Assembly: GCF_900102685.1 (NCBI RefSeq) | Contig: NZ_FMZA01000001.1 | Location: 178,603 to 242,602, forward strand | Reading direction: 5' to 3' | Source: Melghirimyces thermohalophilus | Lineage (GTDB): Bacteria; Bacillota; Bacilli; Thermoactinomycetales; DSM-45169 | Length of the DNA: 64,000 bases | Shown here: piece by piece, positions 36,663 through 45,570 of the stretch | Numbering within the stretch: position 1 is the stretch's first letter | How the letters are laid out: every line of letters begins with the position of its first letter | Position numbers and translations under genes: made by a program | Notes under the pieces: model-generated | Told to the model about the DNA's origin: nothing | What the model saw: only the letters and a program-made list of their open reading frames with translations | The model's database searches: none

Positions 36663-38018
36663 ATGGCCAAGCAACTCACATTCGACTATTCCAATGCCCT
36701 CAATTTTTTCGGCGGGCATGAGCTCGAACAGATGAAACCGGCCGTTCAAACGGCCCATCAACTGCTTCATCATGGAACCGGTGCCGGCAGCGATTTTCTG
36801 GGTTGGATTGAGTGGCCCCGGAATTTTGACAAGGAAGAGTTTGCCCGCATCAAGCAGGCGGCGGAAAAGATCCGTTCCGATTCCGATGCGTTGGTGGTGA
36901 TCGGGATCGGGGGTTCCTACTTGGGGGCCCGAGCGGCGCTGGAGATGCTGACCCACACCTTTTATAACCAACTGCCGAAGGAGAAGCGGCAGGGACCGGA
37001 GATTTATTTTGCCGGTCATCACATCAGCTCCACTTACCTCACCCATCTCCTGGAGCAACTGGAAGGGAAGCGGGTCAGTCTCAATGTGATCTCCAAATCC
37101 GGCACCACTACGGAACCGGCGATCGCTTTTCGTATATTGAAAGAGTGGTTGGAGCAGCAATATGGTAAGGAAGAGGCGAAAAAACGAATTTACACCACTA
37201 CGGACCGACAAAAAGGCGCCCTGAAGCAATTGGCGGATACCGAAGGCTACGAAAGCTTCGTCATTCCCGACGATGTGGGGGGCCGTTACTCTGTGCTAAC
37301 GGCGGTCGGGCTGTTGCCCATCGCTGCCGCCGGCATCGATATCGATCAGATGATGGCCGGGGCTGGGGAGGCGGCCCAAATCTACGGTACAGCTGATTTA
37401 GAGCAGAATGCGTCCTACCAGTATGCAGCCGTGCGCAATCTCCTGTACCGCAAAGGGAAGACGATAGAGTTGCTGGTTAATTATGAACCCTCCCTGCAAA
37501 CTTTCTCCGAGTGGTGGAAACAGCTCTTCGGGGAGAGTGAAGGGAAGGATCAGAAGGGTATCTACCCGGCATCGGTCAACTTCACCACCGATCTGCATTC
37601 CATGGGCCAATATATTCAGGAAGGACGCCGGGATCTGTTTGAAACGGTGGTACGGATCGATCAACCGGCGGAGTCGATCACCATTGGGGAAGATGTTGAC
37701 AACCTGGATGGACTCAACTATCTGGCTGGACGGACCATGGATGAAGTGAATCACAGCGCCTTCCAGGGGACACTGCTGGCCCACACCGACGGGGGTGTGC
37801 CCAATTTGGTGGTAAGCGTCCCGGAGGCGAATGCTTACTATTTCGGTGAACTGGTCTACTTCTTTGAAAAGGCTTGTGGCATCAGCGGTCATCTGATGGG
37901 GGTGAATCCCTTCGATCAACCGGGAGTGGAAGCTTATAAACGGAATATGTTCGCGCTGTTGGGCAAACCCGGTTTTGAGGAAGACGGGGAACAGCTGCGC
38001 AAACGGCTGAAGGAGTAA
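36663..38018 (+). CDS. pgi: Glucose-6-phosphate isomerase
   Basis: Interconverts glucose 6-phosphate and fructose 6-phosphate. The 451-residue protein is the short bacterial type. It has [15 protein letters not shown] near residue 80, [14 protein letters not shown] near 142 with the substrate-binding SGTT, and the C-terminal [14 protein letters not shown] signature. ATG 36663 follows GGAGGGACCCAC. It is monocistronic, with its own promoter and, after a gap, a strong hairpin. Adjacent mtnN-luxS is divergent. Confidence 0.96.
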   Translation: MAKQLTFDYSNALNFFGGHELEQMKPAVQTAHQLLHHGTGAGSDFLGWIEWPRNFDKEEFARIKQAAEKIRSDSDALVVIGIGGSYLGARAALEMLTHTFYNQLPKEKRQGPEIYFAGHHISSTYLTHLLEQLEGKRVSLNVISKSGTTTEPAIAFRILKEWLEQQYGKEEAKKRIYTTTDRQKGALKQLADTEGYESFVIPDDVGGRYSVLTAVGLLPIAAAGIDIDQMMAGAGEAAQIYGTADLEQNASYQYAAVRNLLYRKGKTIELLVNYEPSLQTFSEWWKQLFGESEGKDQKGIYPASVNFTTDLHSMGQYIQEGRRDLFETVVRIDQPAESITIGEDVDNLDGLNYLAGRTMDEVNHSAFQGTLLAHTDGGVPNLVVSVPEANAYYFGELVYFFEKACGISGHLMGVNPFDQPGVEAYKRNMFALLGKPGFEEDGEQLRKRLKE

Positions 38019-38140
38019 GACCAAGGGGACTGATCCCATCTCTCCGACGGAATTATCGGAAGATGGTTTTATTCCGGTCCGGCTATCTGAATGAGGTTGG
38101 ATCCGTCCGACAGACAACCACTAAAGCAAAGACCTAAATT

Positions 38141-38188
38141 AAAGGACATAACATATTTTATATGACTAATATGTTATGTCCTTTTTTC
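38141..38188. terminator. Strong intrinsic terminator
   Basis: A perfect 16-base stem, AAGGACATAACATATT with AATATGTTATGTCCTT, followed by TTTTTCTT on the + strand. It is 120 bases past pgi and faces the convergent VOC gene. Confidence 0.85.
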
Positions 38189-38261
38189 TTTCACTAACGA
38201 CACCCATTAGTTAAAGAACCGATTTCTGGATACCATTTTTGAGCTTATAATACACCCATGG

Positions 38262-38696
38262 TTAATTCTCCCTTTTTTCCTTCCAAAGCTGTATACGTTC
38301 TTCATGACTAACCTCTTTATGTACTTGATGCAGCATCCATATATAACCAAAGGGGTCCATGAATATGGCGTTCGATACTCCGAAGTCAGAAATCTCAGTC
38401 ACCGGTTGCACCTCTGTACAACCTAAATCCATCGCCTTTGCATAGGTCTTCTTAATGTCTGAGACAGCAACATTAACCCAACTAGTTTTAGGGTCGTCAG
38501 GATTTGGTGCGATCAAATGGAATTCTGGGTTTTCATCTAACAAATGAAAGCGAACATCATATAGGATAAAAACTACCTCATTTTCACCACGAGGTAAGTT
38601 TGAAACCTCCACACGCTCGATATCAAATATATTTTCGTATAATTCCAATGCCTTTAAGCTATCTTTCACAACCATATCAATTTCTACTCCAACCAT
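38262..38696 (-). CDS. VOC-superfamily (glyoxalase/PhnB-like) protein
   Basis: A 144-residue vicinal-oxygen-chelate fold protein with two beta-alpha-beta-beta-beta modules (VKDSLKALELYENIFDIERVE and VSDIKKTYAKAMDLG, ending FMDPFGYIWMLHQ). The metal ligands typical of glyoxalase I are not clearly conserved; it resembles PhnB/YdhR-type members of unknown role. GTG 38705 and ATG 38696 are both in frame; the ATG is chosen for spacing from GGGG. The gene is clearly AT-richer than its neighbours, suggesting recent acquisition. Confidence 0.75.
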   Translation of the reverse strand: MVGVEIDMVVKDSLKALELYENIFDIERVEVSNLPRGENEVVFILYDVRFHLLDENPEFHLIAPNPDDPKTSWVNVAVSDIKKTYAKAMDLGCTEVQPVTEISDFGVSNAIFMDPFGYIWMLHQVHKEVSHEERIQLWKEKREN

Positions 38697-38754
38697 AATG
38701 GACACACCCCATTTACAAGTAATAAAAATGCTTTACTTCACCTCTAATATGTGT

Positions 38755-38800
38755 GAGAAAAGAGGATATATGCTCATATATTGAACATCATATCCTCTTA
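38755..38800 (-). terminator. Intrinsic terminator of the DUF1002 gene
   Basis: AAGAGGATAT pairs with ATATCCTCTT around a 20-base loop; on the - strand T residues follow (TCTTTTCTC). Confidence 0.65.
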
Positions 38801-38845
38801 TTAGTTTCGTCTATTTAACTTGACCTATGAGTCTTTTTCAATGGT

Positions 38846-39727
38846 TCAGCTGCTTTTGAGGGAGCTGAACAGGTCGGAGAGCCAGGCCAGGATTTTATCA
38901 AAAAAGCCCTGGGCTTCTTCCGACTGGGCTAACTCGCCCAAACTGCCTTTCAGCTTTTCCAGTTGGTTACCGAGGGAATCCCAGTCGATATTCAGCTGGG
39001 AAAATTGGAACATTACTTGGGTGATGTTTTGGATATCCTGATCATTGAGGTTGATGTTCAGATCTCCGGCCACGTTGACGATGATGTCTCGCACCTCTTC
39101 TTCACTCTTAGGTTGCTTGTTGGCGATTTCGTCTTTCACCTGGGTCATAAACTGTGCTGCTTTTTCCTTGTCGCCGATCTTTTGCCCCAACTGGGAGGTT
39201 TGCTTCATCTCTTCATTGGCCACTTGACGCTGTTCCTGACTGATCTGTTGATCGGCTGCTTTTTCAAAGGCCATCATGATGCCGGTCAATGCGGCCGTGC
39301 CGGTGACCGGTTTCGGGGATGTGACCTGAACGTCGGCATCCTGAACCCCGGCGGTGAGCAAGGCGTTGGCATACATCTGTTCCGTCACCTGGGTCACATT
39401 ATTGGCCTGTACATTGATCCCGTTTCCGGAATCGGTCAGGGTGATTTTGGCCGAGGAGTAGGCTTTGTTGTCTCCGCCGGCGGAACCACTTGTGGTGGAG
39501 CTTTTGCCGTGGAGATATTGCTGGATATCCTCAATCCCCACTTCAATGCTCTCCACGTTAGCATCTACACCAAACTCCTGACGGACGGACTGCTCCTGTG
39601 CCGGTGTCAAATCGGCGCCCAGAGTGACCACGGTCTCTCCGGTGACCGCATCAGCGGAAACCGGTTGCGGCAAGACCGCTGCCAACATAAATAAACCGAT
39701 CAGTGCCAAAAGCGTACCTTTTTTCAC
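38846..39727 (-). CDS. Secreted DUF1002 protein (YpuA-like)
   Basis: A 293-residue exported protein. Signal peptide: KKGTLLALIGLFMLAAVLPQPVSA, cleaved near residue 25. The mature part is the DUF1002 domain with the hallmark VTLGADLTPAQEQSVRQEFG, AYSSAKITLTDSGNGINVQ and VQVTSPKPVTGTAALTGIMMAFE. YpuA-type proteins are widespread in Bacilli; their function is not known. It starts with GTG 39727 after GGGGG and is a single gene. Confidence 0.85.
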   Translation of the reverse strand: MKKGTLLALIGLFMLAAVLPQPVSADAVTGETVVTLGADLTPAQEQSVRQEFGVDANVESIEVGIEDIQQYLHGKSSTTSGSAGGDNKAYSSAKITLTDSGNGINVQANNVTQVTEQMYANALLTAGVQDADVQVTSPKPVTGTAALTGIMMAFEKAADQQISQEQRQVANEEMKQTSQLGQKIGDKEKAAQFMTQVKDEIANKQPKSEEEVRDIIVNVAGDLNINLNDQDIQNITQVMFQFSQLNIDWDSLGNQLEKLKGSLGELAQSEEAQGFFDKILAWLSDLFSSLKSS

Positions 39728-39836
39728 GGAATAACCCCCTTGATATGGATCTCTTAACCACTAACGAGATCTGGCGCGGGGATGTTTCCATTTAAGTGGT
39801 TCAGGCGGGTGGCGGGCGGTTGGGACGGGAATGGGA

Positions 39837-40775
39837 TCAGGAGGACGTCCATTCCCCTCCGTTCACATGAAGTGTTTGACCGGTTACAAAACGGGAATCA
39901 TCCGAGGCGAGATAAACATAAGTAGGGGCAAGTTCAAATGGTTGACCTTGACGCTCCATTGGATTATTGACCAGGGTCACTTCGTCTGCAGAAAAACTGG
40001 ACGGGATCAGGGGGGTCCATACGCGTCCAGGTGCGACGGCGTTTACTCGAATCCCTTGATCGACGAGATTGTTTGCCAATGCACGGGTGAAACCGATGTT
40101 CGCCCCTTTTGTCGCGGTGTAGTCAATCAATTGTTTATTACCGGCATACGTCACAATGGAAGACGTATTGATAATGGAACTGCCGGCTTTTAAGTGCGGA
40201 AGGGCTGCCCGGGTGGTGTAGAAATGAGAGTAAATGTTGACTTTAAAGGTATCATCGAACTGTTCATCAGTAATATCAAGCAAGTTTAATTGCTGAAACT
40301 GGATTCCGACATGGTTACAGAGAACATGAAGTTGCCCGAAAGTTTGAATGGTTTCTTCCACGATGCGGATACATTGTTGTTTTTCCCTTAAGTCACCGGG
40401 CAACAATAAACAGCTTTGACCCAGTTCTTCGATTCTCGTTTTGGTCCGATTTGCGTCCTCATGCTCATCTAAATAGGAAATGGCGACATCAGCCTCTTCT
40501 TTGGCGAAGGCAATGGCCACTGCTGCTCCGATCCCGCTGTCACCACCGGTGATGAGAGCGACCTTCCCCCTCAATTTTCCGCTTCCCTTATAATGGGGAT
40601 TTTCGATGATAGGCGGGGGGACCATACATTTTTCTACACCGGGTTGGCGAAGCTGGCGTTGCTCTGGAACCGTGATGGGAACATCTTGGTAACGTGTGAT
40701 TTTTCCGTAATGGGGATACATCGGATACCCTTGCTGCTCAGAGGGTTTCTTCTGATGACGATAATTCTGTGACAT
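39837..40775 (-). CDS. Short-chain dehydrogenase (general-stress YdaD/YhdF-like)
   Basis: An NAD(P)-dependent SDR of 312 residues. An N-terminal extension of about 65 residues ([20 protein letters not shown], then [12 protein letters not shown]) is typical of the GSP39/YhdF/YhxC group. The Rossmann motif [12 protein letters not shown] with the catalytic serine, and YTATKG with the catalytic tyrosine and lysine are present; the C-terminus [11 protein letters not shown] is standard. ATG 40775 has GAGAGGAG upstream. No sigma-B promoter is seen. The substrate is unknown. Confidence 0.85.
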   Translation of the reverse strand: MSQNYRHQKKPSEQQGYPMYPHYGKITRYQDVPITVPEQRQLRQPGVEKCMVPPPIIENPHYKGSGKLRGKVALITGGDSGIGAAVAIAFAKEEADVAISYLDEHEDANRTKTRIEELGQSCLLLPGDLREKQQCIRIVEETIQTFGQLHVLCNHVGIQFQQLNLLDITDEQFDDTFKVNIYSHFYTTRAALPHLKAGSSIINTSSIVTYAGNKQLIDYTATKGANIGFTRALANNLVDQGIRVNAVAPGRVWTPLIPSSFSADEVTLVNNPMERQGQPFELAPTYVYLASDDSRFVTGQTLHVNGGEWTSS

Positions 40776-40934
40776 GGACAATCTCCTCTCAGAGGCATCG
40801 ATTTTTGAGTTACTTTATGTCACAGGGCCTTTGCCGTGCATGGTCTAAATGAATTTTCCAACCCGAGTACGGGCTCATTTCTCCTGATATGGAATAGGAT
40901 GATGTAAATAAATACACCAAGGAGGTTGCCCGTT

Positions 40935-41108
40935 TTGCAATACTGTCCATTCGATCCCCGAGTAACTTTGTTGTTGATCCATCACTCCGATGAAAAGGTA
41001 CCGTTGTTATATGATGAAAATCCTTATACATGGTCCATGCCCAAAATCGGTCAGAGACCGCCCTATTACTTTAACCCACGATATGAACCGTATTATCCGG
41101 TTATATAG
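40935..41108 (+). CDS. Small Tyr/Pro-rich protein of unknown function
   Basis: A 57-residue frame. The TTG at 40935 lies nine bases after an exact AAGGAGG (40919-40925), the best ribosome site in the region; a TTG at 40926 abuts that site and cannot be used. The product is rich in Tyr and Pro in its second half (IGQRPPYYFNPRYEPYYPVI). No signal peptide or membrane segment. It resembles small coat or spore-associated proteins in composition only. Not recognised. Confidence 0.45.
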   Translation: MQYCPFDPRVTLLLIHHSDEKVPLLYDENPYTWSMPKIGQRPPYYFNPRYEPYYPVI

Positions 41109-41194
41109 ACTATAGCGCCTCTTTGGGGAAATCTCGGTCCTATTTTGAAAGAAAGCAGTCCTGTCCCGCCAAAGCGAGACCGAGGAGCGGAGCG

Positions 41195-41255
41195 GGGCGA
41201 GATTTGTGCACTGTGGGTGCAGTCGGAACGGCTTCGGGTAAAGGCCGCCGTTCGT
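41195..41255 (+). ncRNA. Possible truncated HEARO/omega-RNA-like segment
   Basis: The stretch GCGAGATTTGTGCACTGTGG then GTGCA and CGGAAC is close to 62677-62709 of the structured RNA near the right end (about 25 of 32 aligned positions by eye, including CTTGTGC/TTTGTGC, GGGTGCA and CGGAAC). The upstream half of that RNA is not clearly present. No IscB or TnpB frame is next to it. It could be a degraded copy or chance. Confidence 0.3.
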
Positions 41256-41331
41256 ATTTGCCGAAGAGGCGGAGTTTGTTGCGTCATCCGAGATATGTGT
41301 CATATATACCATGCGTACGGAAGTGGATTGA

Positions 41332-41372
41332 AAAATGCCGATCCTTTAAGCAGGGTCGGCATTTTTCATATT
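41332..41372. terminator. Bidirectional intrinsic terminator
   Basis: AAAAATGCCGA pairs with TCGGCATTTTT around an imperfect centre. It lies between the small Tyr/Pro-rich gene region and pgcA, and could serve both strands. Confidence 0.75.
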
Positions 41373-41458
41373 CTCGTTGGGAGTTACCTACTCCCGGCTT
41401 GGTTTGAGCTTTCACCCTGCCTCAATACATGTTAACCCTGAACTGCCTACGTTTTGAT

Positions 41459-41545
41459 TCAAATCCTTACGAGGCAATTTGTTTTGACATCATCTGCTCC
41501 AATGGCTTTGATAAGGTCAGCTGAAAAAGCTTGGTTTCCGGTCAT
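41459..41545 (-). CDS. Tiny ORF B, translationally overlapping tiny ORF A
   Basis: 28 codons, start at 41545, encoding MTGNQAFSADLIKAIGADDV and on to CLVRI. Its ATG overlaps the stop of the tiny ORF upstream (ATGA), as in coupled genes. It is not recognised and may be the relic of a longer gene. The 600-base gap between 41109 and 41716 otherwise holds only a hairpin and the HEARO-like patch. Confidence 0.25.
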   Translation of the reverse strand: MTGNQAFSADLIKAIGADDVKTNCLVRI

Positions 41546-41589
41546 GCCTCGATGATAACTGTCACCGTCATTTGTGGCTGTATAGCCAT
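41542..41589 (-). CDS. Tiny ORF A with a strong ribosome site
   Basis: 15 codons, MAIQPQMTVTVIIEA, with GAGGAGG 12 bases before its ATG. Codons upstream in the same frame continue as SGRNRKEVEESEEEGYP, so this may instead be the tail of a broken gene. No family recognised. Confidence 0.25.
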   Translation of the reverse strand: MAIQPQMTVTVIIEA

Positions 41590-41716
41590 GGGGTAGCCTT
41601 CCTCCTCACTTTCCTCTACTTCCTTCCTGTTCCGGCCAGACTTCCTAAAATACAGCTATCGGGCCAATCTTAGGACAGAAGATGGTGAGGCTAACATCGT
41701 TTGAAAGGGAATGGAT

Positions 41717-43408
41717 TTACGCTTCCAGCCAGTCATGCATGTCCTTCTGGATTCGGTTCAGCTTGTTTTGCGCTGTGGTTTCCGAGGGGCCGACGGTGTT
41801 GAGGTAGAGTTTGATTTTAGGTTCCGTACCGGAGGGCCGGACAGCGATCCAGCTGCCATCCTCCAGGATATATTTCAGCATTTGCGTCGGAGGGAACCCG
41901 TCCAGGCCCTGGATGTAATCCTTTTGTTTCCGGACGGCCAGGCCTCCGATCCGTTTCGGAGGGCGGTGCCGGAGGCGGTCCATGATCGCCGTCATTCGCT
42001 CTTGACCGGCTTTTCCGGAAAAGGTGAAGGAGGCGAGGGTTTCCCGATACCAGCCGTGCTCCTCATAAAGCCGGTGCAACACCTCATCCAGGGTGAGGCC
42101 TCGTTCTTTATAGTGGGCGGCTGCTTCACAGATGAGCATCGCGGCCTGGATCGCATCCTTGTCCCGGACGAAACCGTCCAAAAGATACCCGCCGCTTTCC
42201 TCATAGCCGAATAGGAATTGGTACCGGCGATCGCTTTCGTACTCCGCGATCTTTTCAGCGATATATTTAAACCCGGTCAATACTTCATCCACAGCAACAC
42301 CGAAGGAATGGGCGATGGAACGGCCCAGATCCGAGGTGACCAGGGACTGGACAATGACGCCATTGGATGGAAGAGTGCCCTGTTGTTTCCGCTCTGTCAA
42401 CAAATAGTACAGGAGCAATGCCCCGATTTGGTTTCCATTGAACGGAAGGTAATCTCCGGAGCGGCTTTTCACCCGAATCCCCAACCGGTCGGCATCGGGA
42501 TCGGTGGCCAGCACCAGGTCAGCTTCCCGCTTGCGGGCGTATTCCAGTGCCCGTGCAAAAGCGGCGGGCTCCTCCGGGTTGGGGGTAGCAACCGTGGAAA
42601 AGGCTGGATCCGGATGTTCCTGTTCCGGAACGATGTACAGTCCTGTATACCCCAGTTTCTCCAATACATGGCGGACCGGGAGGTTCCCCGTGCCGTGCAG
42701 GGGGGTGAAGACCACCTGCAGCGCTTGGTTTGCTTCCCGCTTTCCCCTTAAAGAGAGGCGGAGGAGATGCTCCATATAGGCCTGGTCGACGGTTTCCCCT
42801 AGCGTTTCAATCCAGCCCTGGGCCCGTCCCTCCTCCGGGGAGAGCACAGGGATGGTCAATTCATCTTGGATCGCTTCGATATTCCGGAGAATCGCCTCCA
42901 TTTTGTGAGAGGGCATCTGAGCGCCGTCCTCCCCGTACATTTTATAACCGTTGTAGGCGGCAGGGTTGTGGCTGGCTGTGATCATGATCCCGGCAGCCGC
43001 CTCCAGATGGCGAACAGCAAAGGAGAGAAAGGGTGTCGGGCGGAGGGAAGGAAACAGATGAACGCGAATTCCGTGTGTCGCCAGCACAGCGGCTGCCTCC
43101 TCCGCAAATTGAGGGGATTTTAGTCGGGAATCAAAGGCGATCACCACCCCTCGCTCCCGCTCCCTGTTCGTGCCTGATTCTAAATACCGGGCCAGCCCCT
43201 CCGTCGTGCGGCGGACAGTATACCGGTTCATCCGGTTGGTGCCCGGGCCGATCAATCCTCGCATCCCGGCAGTGCCGAAGTCCAGATAACGGTAAAAGGC
43301 GCTCTCCAACTCTTCCCCGTGGAGAGAATGGAGCTCCTGCTTCAAATCCGAGTCCAAATCCGAGTAATCCATCCAGCGTTTCCAATGGTTTTGGGTCAAT
43401 GGATCCAT
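41717..43408 (-). CDS. pgcA: Alpha-phosphoglucomutase/phosphomannomutase
   Basis: Interconverts glucose 1- and 6-phosphate (or the mannose forms), supplying UDP-glucose for teichoic acid and glycolipids. The 563-residue protein has GTAGMRG at residues 46-51, the active-site serine Ser146 in ITASHNPAAYNG, the metal loop DPDADRLGI, the sugar loop GYEESGGY and the phosphate-binding RPSGTEPKIK. This is the PgcA-type, longer than ManB/GlmM. ATG 43408 follows GGAGTGTGA. It stands alone. Confidence 0.94.
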   Translation of the reverse strand: MDPLTQNHWKRWMDYSDLDSDLKQELHSLHGEELESAFYRYLDFGTAGMRGLIGPGTNRMNRYTVRRTTEGLARYLESGTNRERERGVVIAFDSRLKSPQFAEEAAAVLATHGIRVHLFPSLRPTPFLSFAVRHLEAAAGIMITASHNPAAYNGYKMYGEDGAQMPSHKMEAILRNIEAIQDELTIPVLSPEEGRAQGWIETLGETVDQAYMEHLLRLSLRGKREANQALQVVFTPLHGTGNLPVRHVLEKLGYTGLYIVPEQEHPDPAFSTVATPNPEEPAAFARALEYARKREADLVLATDPDADRLGIRVKSRSGDYLPFNGNQIGALLLYYLLTERKQQGTLPSNGVIVQSLVTSDLGRSIAHSFGVAVDEVLTGFKYIAEKIAEYESDRRYQFLFGYEESGGYLLDGFVRDKDAIQAAMLICEAAAHYKERGLTLDEVLHRLYEEHGWYRETLASFTFSGKAGQERMTAIMDRLRHRPPKRIGGLAVRKQKDYIQGLDGFPPTQMLKYILEDGSWIAVRPSGTEPKIKLYLNTVGPSETTAQNKLNRIQKDMHDWLEA

Positions 43409-43837
43409 AAATCACACTCCAGATGATGTCCAAATAGGAAGTCCTCCAATGGGGGATCTCCGACAAGCCTTTTTCGACAGATCAGCCCAAATCCCTTCTT
43501 ACGATCAAGCGATTTGCTTTTCAGGAGAATGGCTGAACAGATTAAGAACCCTCAACTAACTGTTACCGGAAATGTAAGGAGGTCGTGCATTATTTTGTGA
43601 GTTCCACAGATCTTGGGGTGAAAATCACGAGTGAAATTCGGAATTATTAGATGTTAATTCAAGTTTTTGTATGCCGGGACGTCTAAAAGAAAAACGGTTA
43701 TTTGCAAATATAAAAGAATGTTGGAATTACTGTATTTAGAATGTATCGTGTGTTCATGAAGTAGCGGTCCCTGAGGACGGGTAGGAATTACTACGTTCAA
43801 ATGGACCAAGCTGAGCTTCTGGGCCGAAAACAAATAA
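43409..43837. other. Intergenic region without a recognised feature
   Basis: About 430 bases, AT-richer than the flanks, upstream of pgcA on the - strand. A GTAAGGAGG at about 43574-43582 is followed by no useful ORF. No repeat, tRNA or clear hairpin was found apart from the terminator at its right edge. Confidence 0.4.
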
Positions 43838-43875
43838 TAAACCCCGGTGAATGTCAGTTCGCCGGGGTTTTCTCC
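43838..43875. terminator. Bidirectional terminator
   Basis: AACCCCGG(T) pairs with CCGGGGTT around a short loop; T tract TTTTCTCC on the + strand, TTTATTATT on the - strand. It ends the small - strand gene that follows. Confidence 0.8.
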
Positions 43876-43881
43876 ATGGGC

Positions 43882-44109
43882 CTAACACCATCCCAAATCA
43901 CAACTGTCGACGTATCCTTGCTGAAAAGGGTCACGGGTTGGTTTCGAGACCACGGAGTAGATTTTATTTTGACTGAGCTGATATCCGGTCTCCAGTTGAA
44001 TTCGGTCCGGATCCATGACCATCTCTCCGATCCGGCGGCTGCCATCGTAAAAGACGATGTGCCCGTCCTGTAGAATGCCGGTAACCTGGACGGCTATTTC
44101 CCGTTGCAA
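43882..44109 (-). CDS. Small protein, possibly DUF2553/YusG-like
   Basis: A 75-residue soluble protein: VTGILQDGHIVFYDGSRRIG then MVMDPDRIQLETGYQLSQNKIY. The pattern of short strands with GHIVFYDGSRRIGEM and the ending NKIY recalls the YusG/DUF2553 family, but the match is by eye. The TTG at 44109 follows GAGGTGATCC. It is next to an intergenic stretch and its own terminator. Function unknown. Confidence 0.55.
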   Translation of the reverse strand: MQREIAVQVTGILQDGHIVFYDGSRRIGEMVMDPDRIQLETGYQLSQNKIYSVVSKPTRDPFQQGYVDSCDLGWC

Positions 44110-44338
44110 AGGATCACCTCATCCGTTGTTTTTAAAGCAAGTGTAACCATTGTTTAAGGGGATATACATGGTTTGAGGACCAGCTCAAAAAAGCAGTTCT
44201 CGCAAGTCGAACAATTATAAGATAGAATGGAAGTGCCCTTCCGTTACAAAAATCTACCTTGTCAAACTAGTTAAAGTTGGATTTCATCGTGTGTGGGTGG
44301 ATCATGGACTCGAAGCAACATAAGAAAGGATGGGAAAA

Positions 44339-45325
44339 ATGGCTGGTCGATTGCCTGCAATGATTGCGGATCAGACGGAATTGCCTGTCATTGCCGCGCC
44401 GATGTTTCTCGTTTCTAGTCCTGAATTGGTGATCGAAGGGTGCAAAGCCGGGGTGATTGGGTCCTTCCCGCTGTTGAATGCCCGTACTTCGGAACAATTG
44501 GAAGAATGGATGAAACGGATATCCGAGGATCTAGCTGCGGCCCGGGATCGTCATCCCGATCAGCGCATTGCGCCCTGGGCGGTCAACCTGATCGTCCATC
44601 GGACCAACCAGCGGTATGACGCAGATGTGGAATTAATCAAAAAATATCGTCCCCCGATCGTGATCACCTCCCTCGGAAAACCGAATCGGGTGGTGGAGAT
44701 TGTTCACCAGTACGGCGGGCTAGTCTTCTCTGATGTCAGCAACTTGTCACATGCCAAAAAAGCGGCTGCCACCGGTGTGGATGGGTTGATTCTGGTATGT
44801 AACGGAGCGGGTGGACATGCAGGGACATTGAATCCTTTTGCTTTTATGGGGGCTGTTAAGGAGTTTTGGAATGGAATCACCATCCTCGCCGGGTGTATTT
44901 CCGACGGGGAGGACATTTTGGCCGCTAGAGCGATGGGTGCCGATCTGGCTTATATGGGAACGCGTTTTATCGCCACTTCCGAAAGCATGGCCAGTGAAGA
45001 TTACCAGGACATGCTGACGACATCCAGCATGGACGATTTGATTTATACTGACGCCTTTAGCGGCGTTCATGCCAATTATCTTTTGCCCAGCATCCAGCGG
45101 GCAGGTCTTGACCCCGATCAACTGCAAAAGAAGGAAACAATAGACTTTTCCAAGATGGAAGCATCCGGGGCGAAGGCATGGAAAGATATTTGGTCGGCGG
45201 GGCAAGGTGTGAATCGGGTGAAGCGCAAAATGCCGGTATCCGACTTGGTACGGGAGTTACGGGATGAGTACGAGCAGGCGCTGGCCTCGCTGGTTCCCAA
45301 GAACACAGCCATGAAGTCCCGCTAA
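44339..45325 (+). CDS. Nitronate monooxygenase (2-nitropropane dioxygenase family)
   Basis: FMN-dependent TIM-barrel oxygenase that detoxifies alkyl nitronates such as propionate-3-nitronate. The 328-residue protein shows LPVIAAPMFLVSSPELVIEGC, the FMN-binding GLILVCNGAGGHAG with the catalytic His-containing segment, and GADLAYMGTRFIATSES, which binds the FMN phosphate. ATG 44330 abuts the AAAGG site, so ATG 44339 is chosen. It is monocistronic. Members of this family also include enoyl-reductase-like enzymes, so the exact substrate is uncertain. Confidence 0.85.
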   Translation: MAGRLPAMIADQTELPVIAAPMFLVSSPELVIEGCKAGVIGSFPLLNARTSEQLEEWMKRISEDLAAARDRHPDQRIAPWAVNLIVHRTNQRYDADVELIKKYRPPIVITSLGKPNRVVEIVHQYGGLVFSDVSNLSHAKKAAATGVDGLILVCNGAGGHAGTLNPFAFMGAVKEFWNGITILAGCISDGEDILAARAMGADLAYMGTRFIATSESMASEDYQDMLTTSSMDDLIYTDAFSGVHANYLLPSIQRAGLDPDQLQKKETIDFSKMEASGAKAWKDIWSAGQGVNRVKRKMPVSDLVRELRDEYEQALASLVPKNTAMKSR

Positions 45326-45383
45326 ATTGCGGAAAGGACGCGAGAAAGAAGCAGATTTTTCAGGCAGGGATTTTTTTAAGGTC

Positions 45384-45412
45384 TTGCCTGACCGATAACC
45401 CTCAAGTATAAT
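45384..45412 (+). promoter_or_regulatory. Sigma-A promoter of glpF
   Basis: TTGCCT at 45384-45389, a 17-base spacer, and a perfect TATAAT at 45407-45412. The transcript would start near 45419, giving a leader of about 150 bases with the antitermination structure. Confidence 0.75.
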
Positions 45413-45432
45413 AACCGTGAAAACGCTGTCAA

Positions 45433-45518
45433 GCGACCGGAGACGTGGAGAGAGGTCGTACTGTCCCAGACATCGTACAAGTTCGACAGATGTTCATTGG
45501 GTCAGTGCGGCCTTTTTT
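45433..45518 (+). promoter_or_regulatory. GlpP-type antitermination leader of glpF
   Basis: Two exclusive structures are visible. Terminator: GGTCGTACTG at 45454-45463 pairs over all ten bases with CAGTGCGGCC at 45503-45512 (G-U pairs allowed), enclosing further pairs, and is followed by TTTTTT. Antiterminator: GCGACC at 45433-45438 can pair with GGTCGT at 45454-45459, taking over the terminator arm. The 15-base loop GGAGACGTGGAGAGA matches the glpP-leader loop at 10 positions. Confidence 0.65.
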
Positions 45519-45570
45519 GCGCCTTTCTACCGCGTCATCTGGAAAAAAGGAGAATCGGGGGGATGGTACG

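Noticed and set aside
36450..37229. 260-codon N-terminal extension of mtnN
   Set aside because: It runs antisense to pgi and the mtnN motifs and a good GTG with GGAGG start at 36449.
41145..41435. 96-codon + strand frame
   Set aside because: Crosses the hairpin at 41332-41372, has no ribosome site, an Arg/Cys-rich composition typical of non-coding GC-rich DNA, and no family features.
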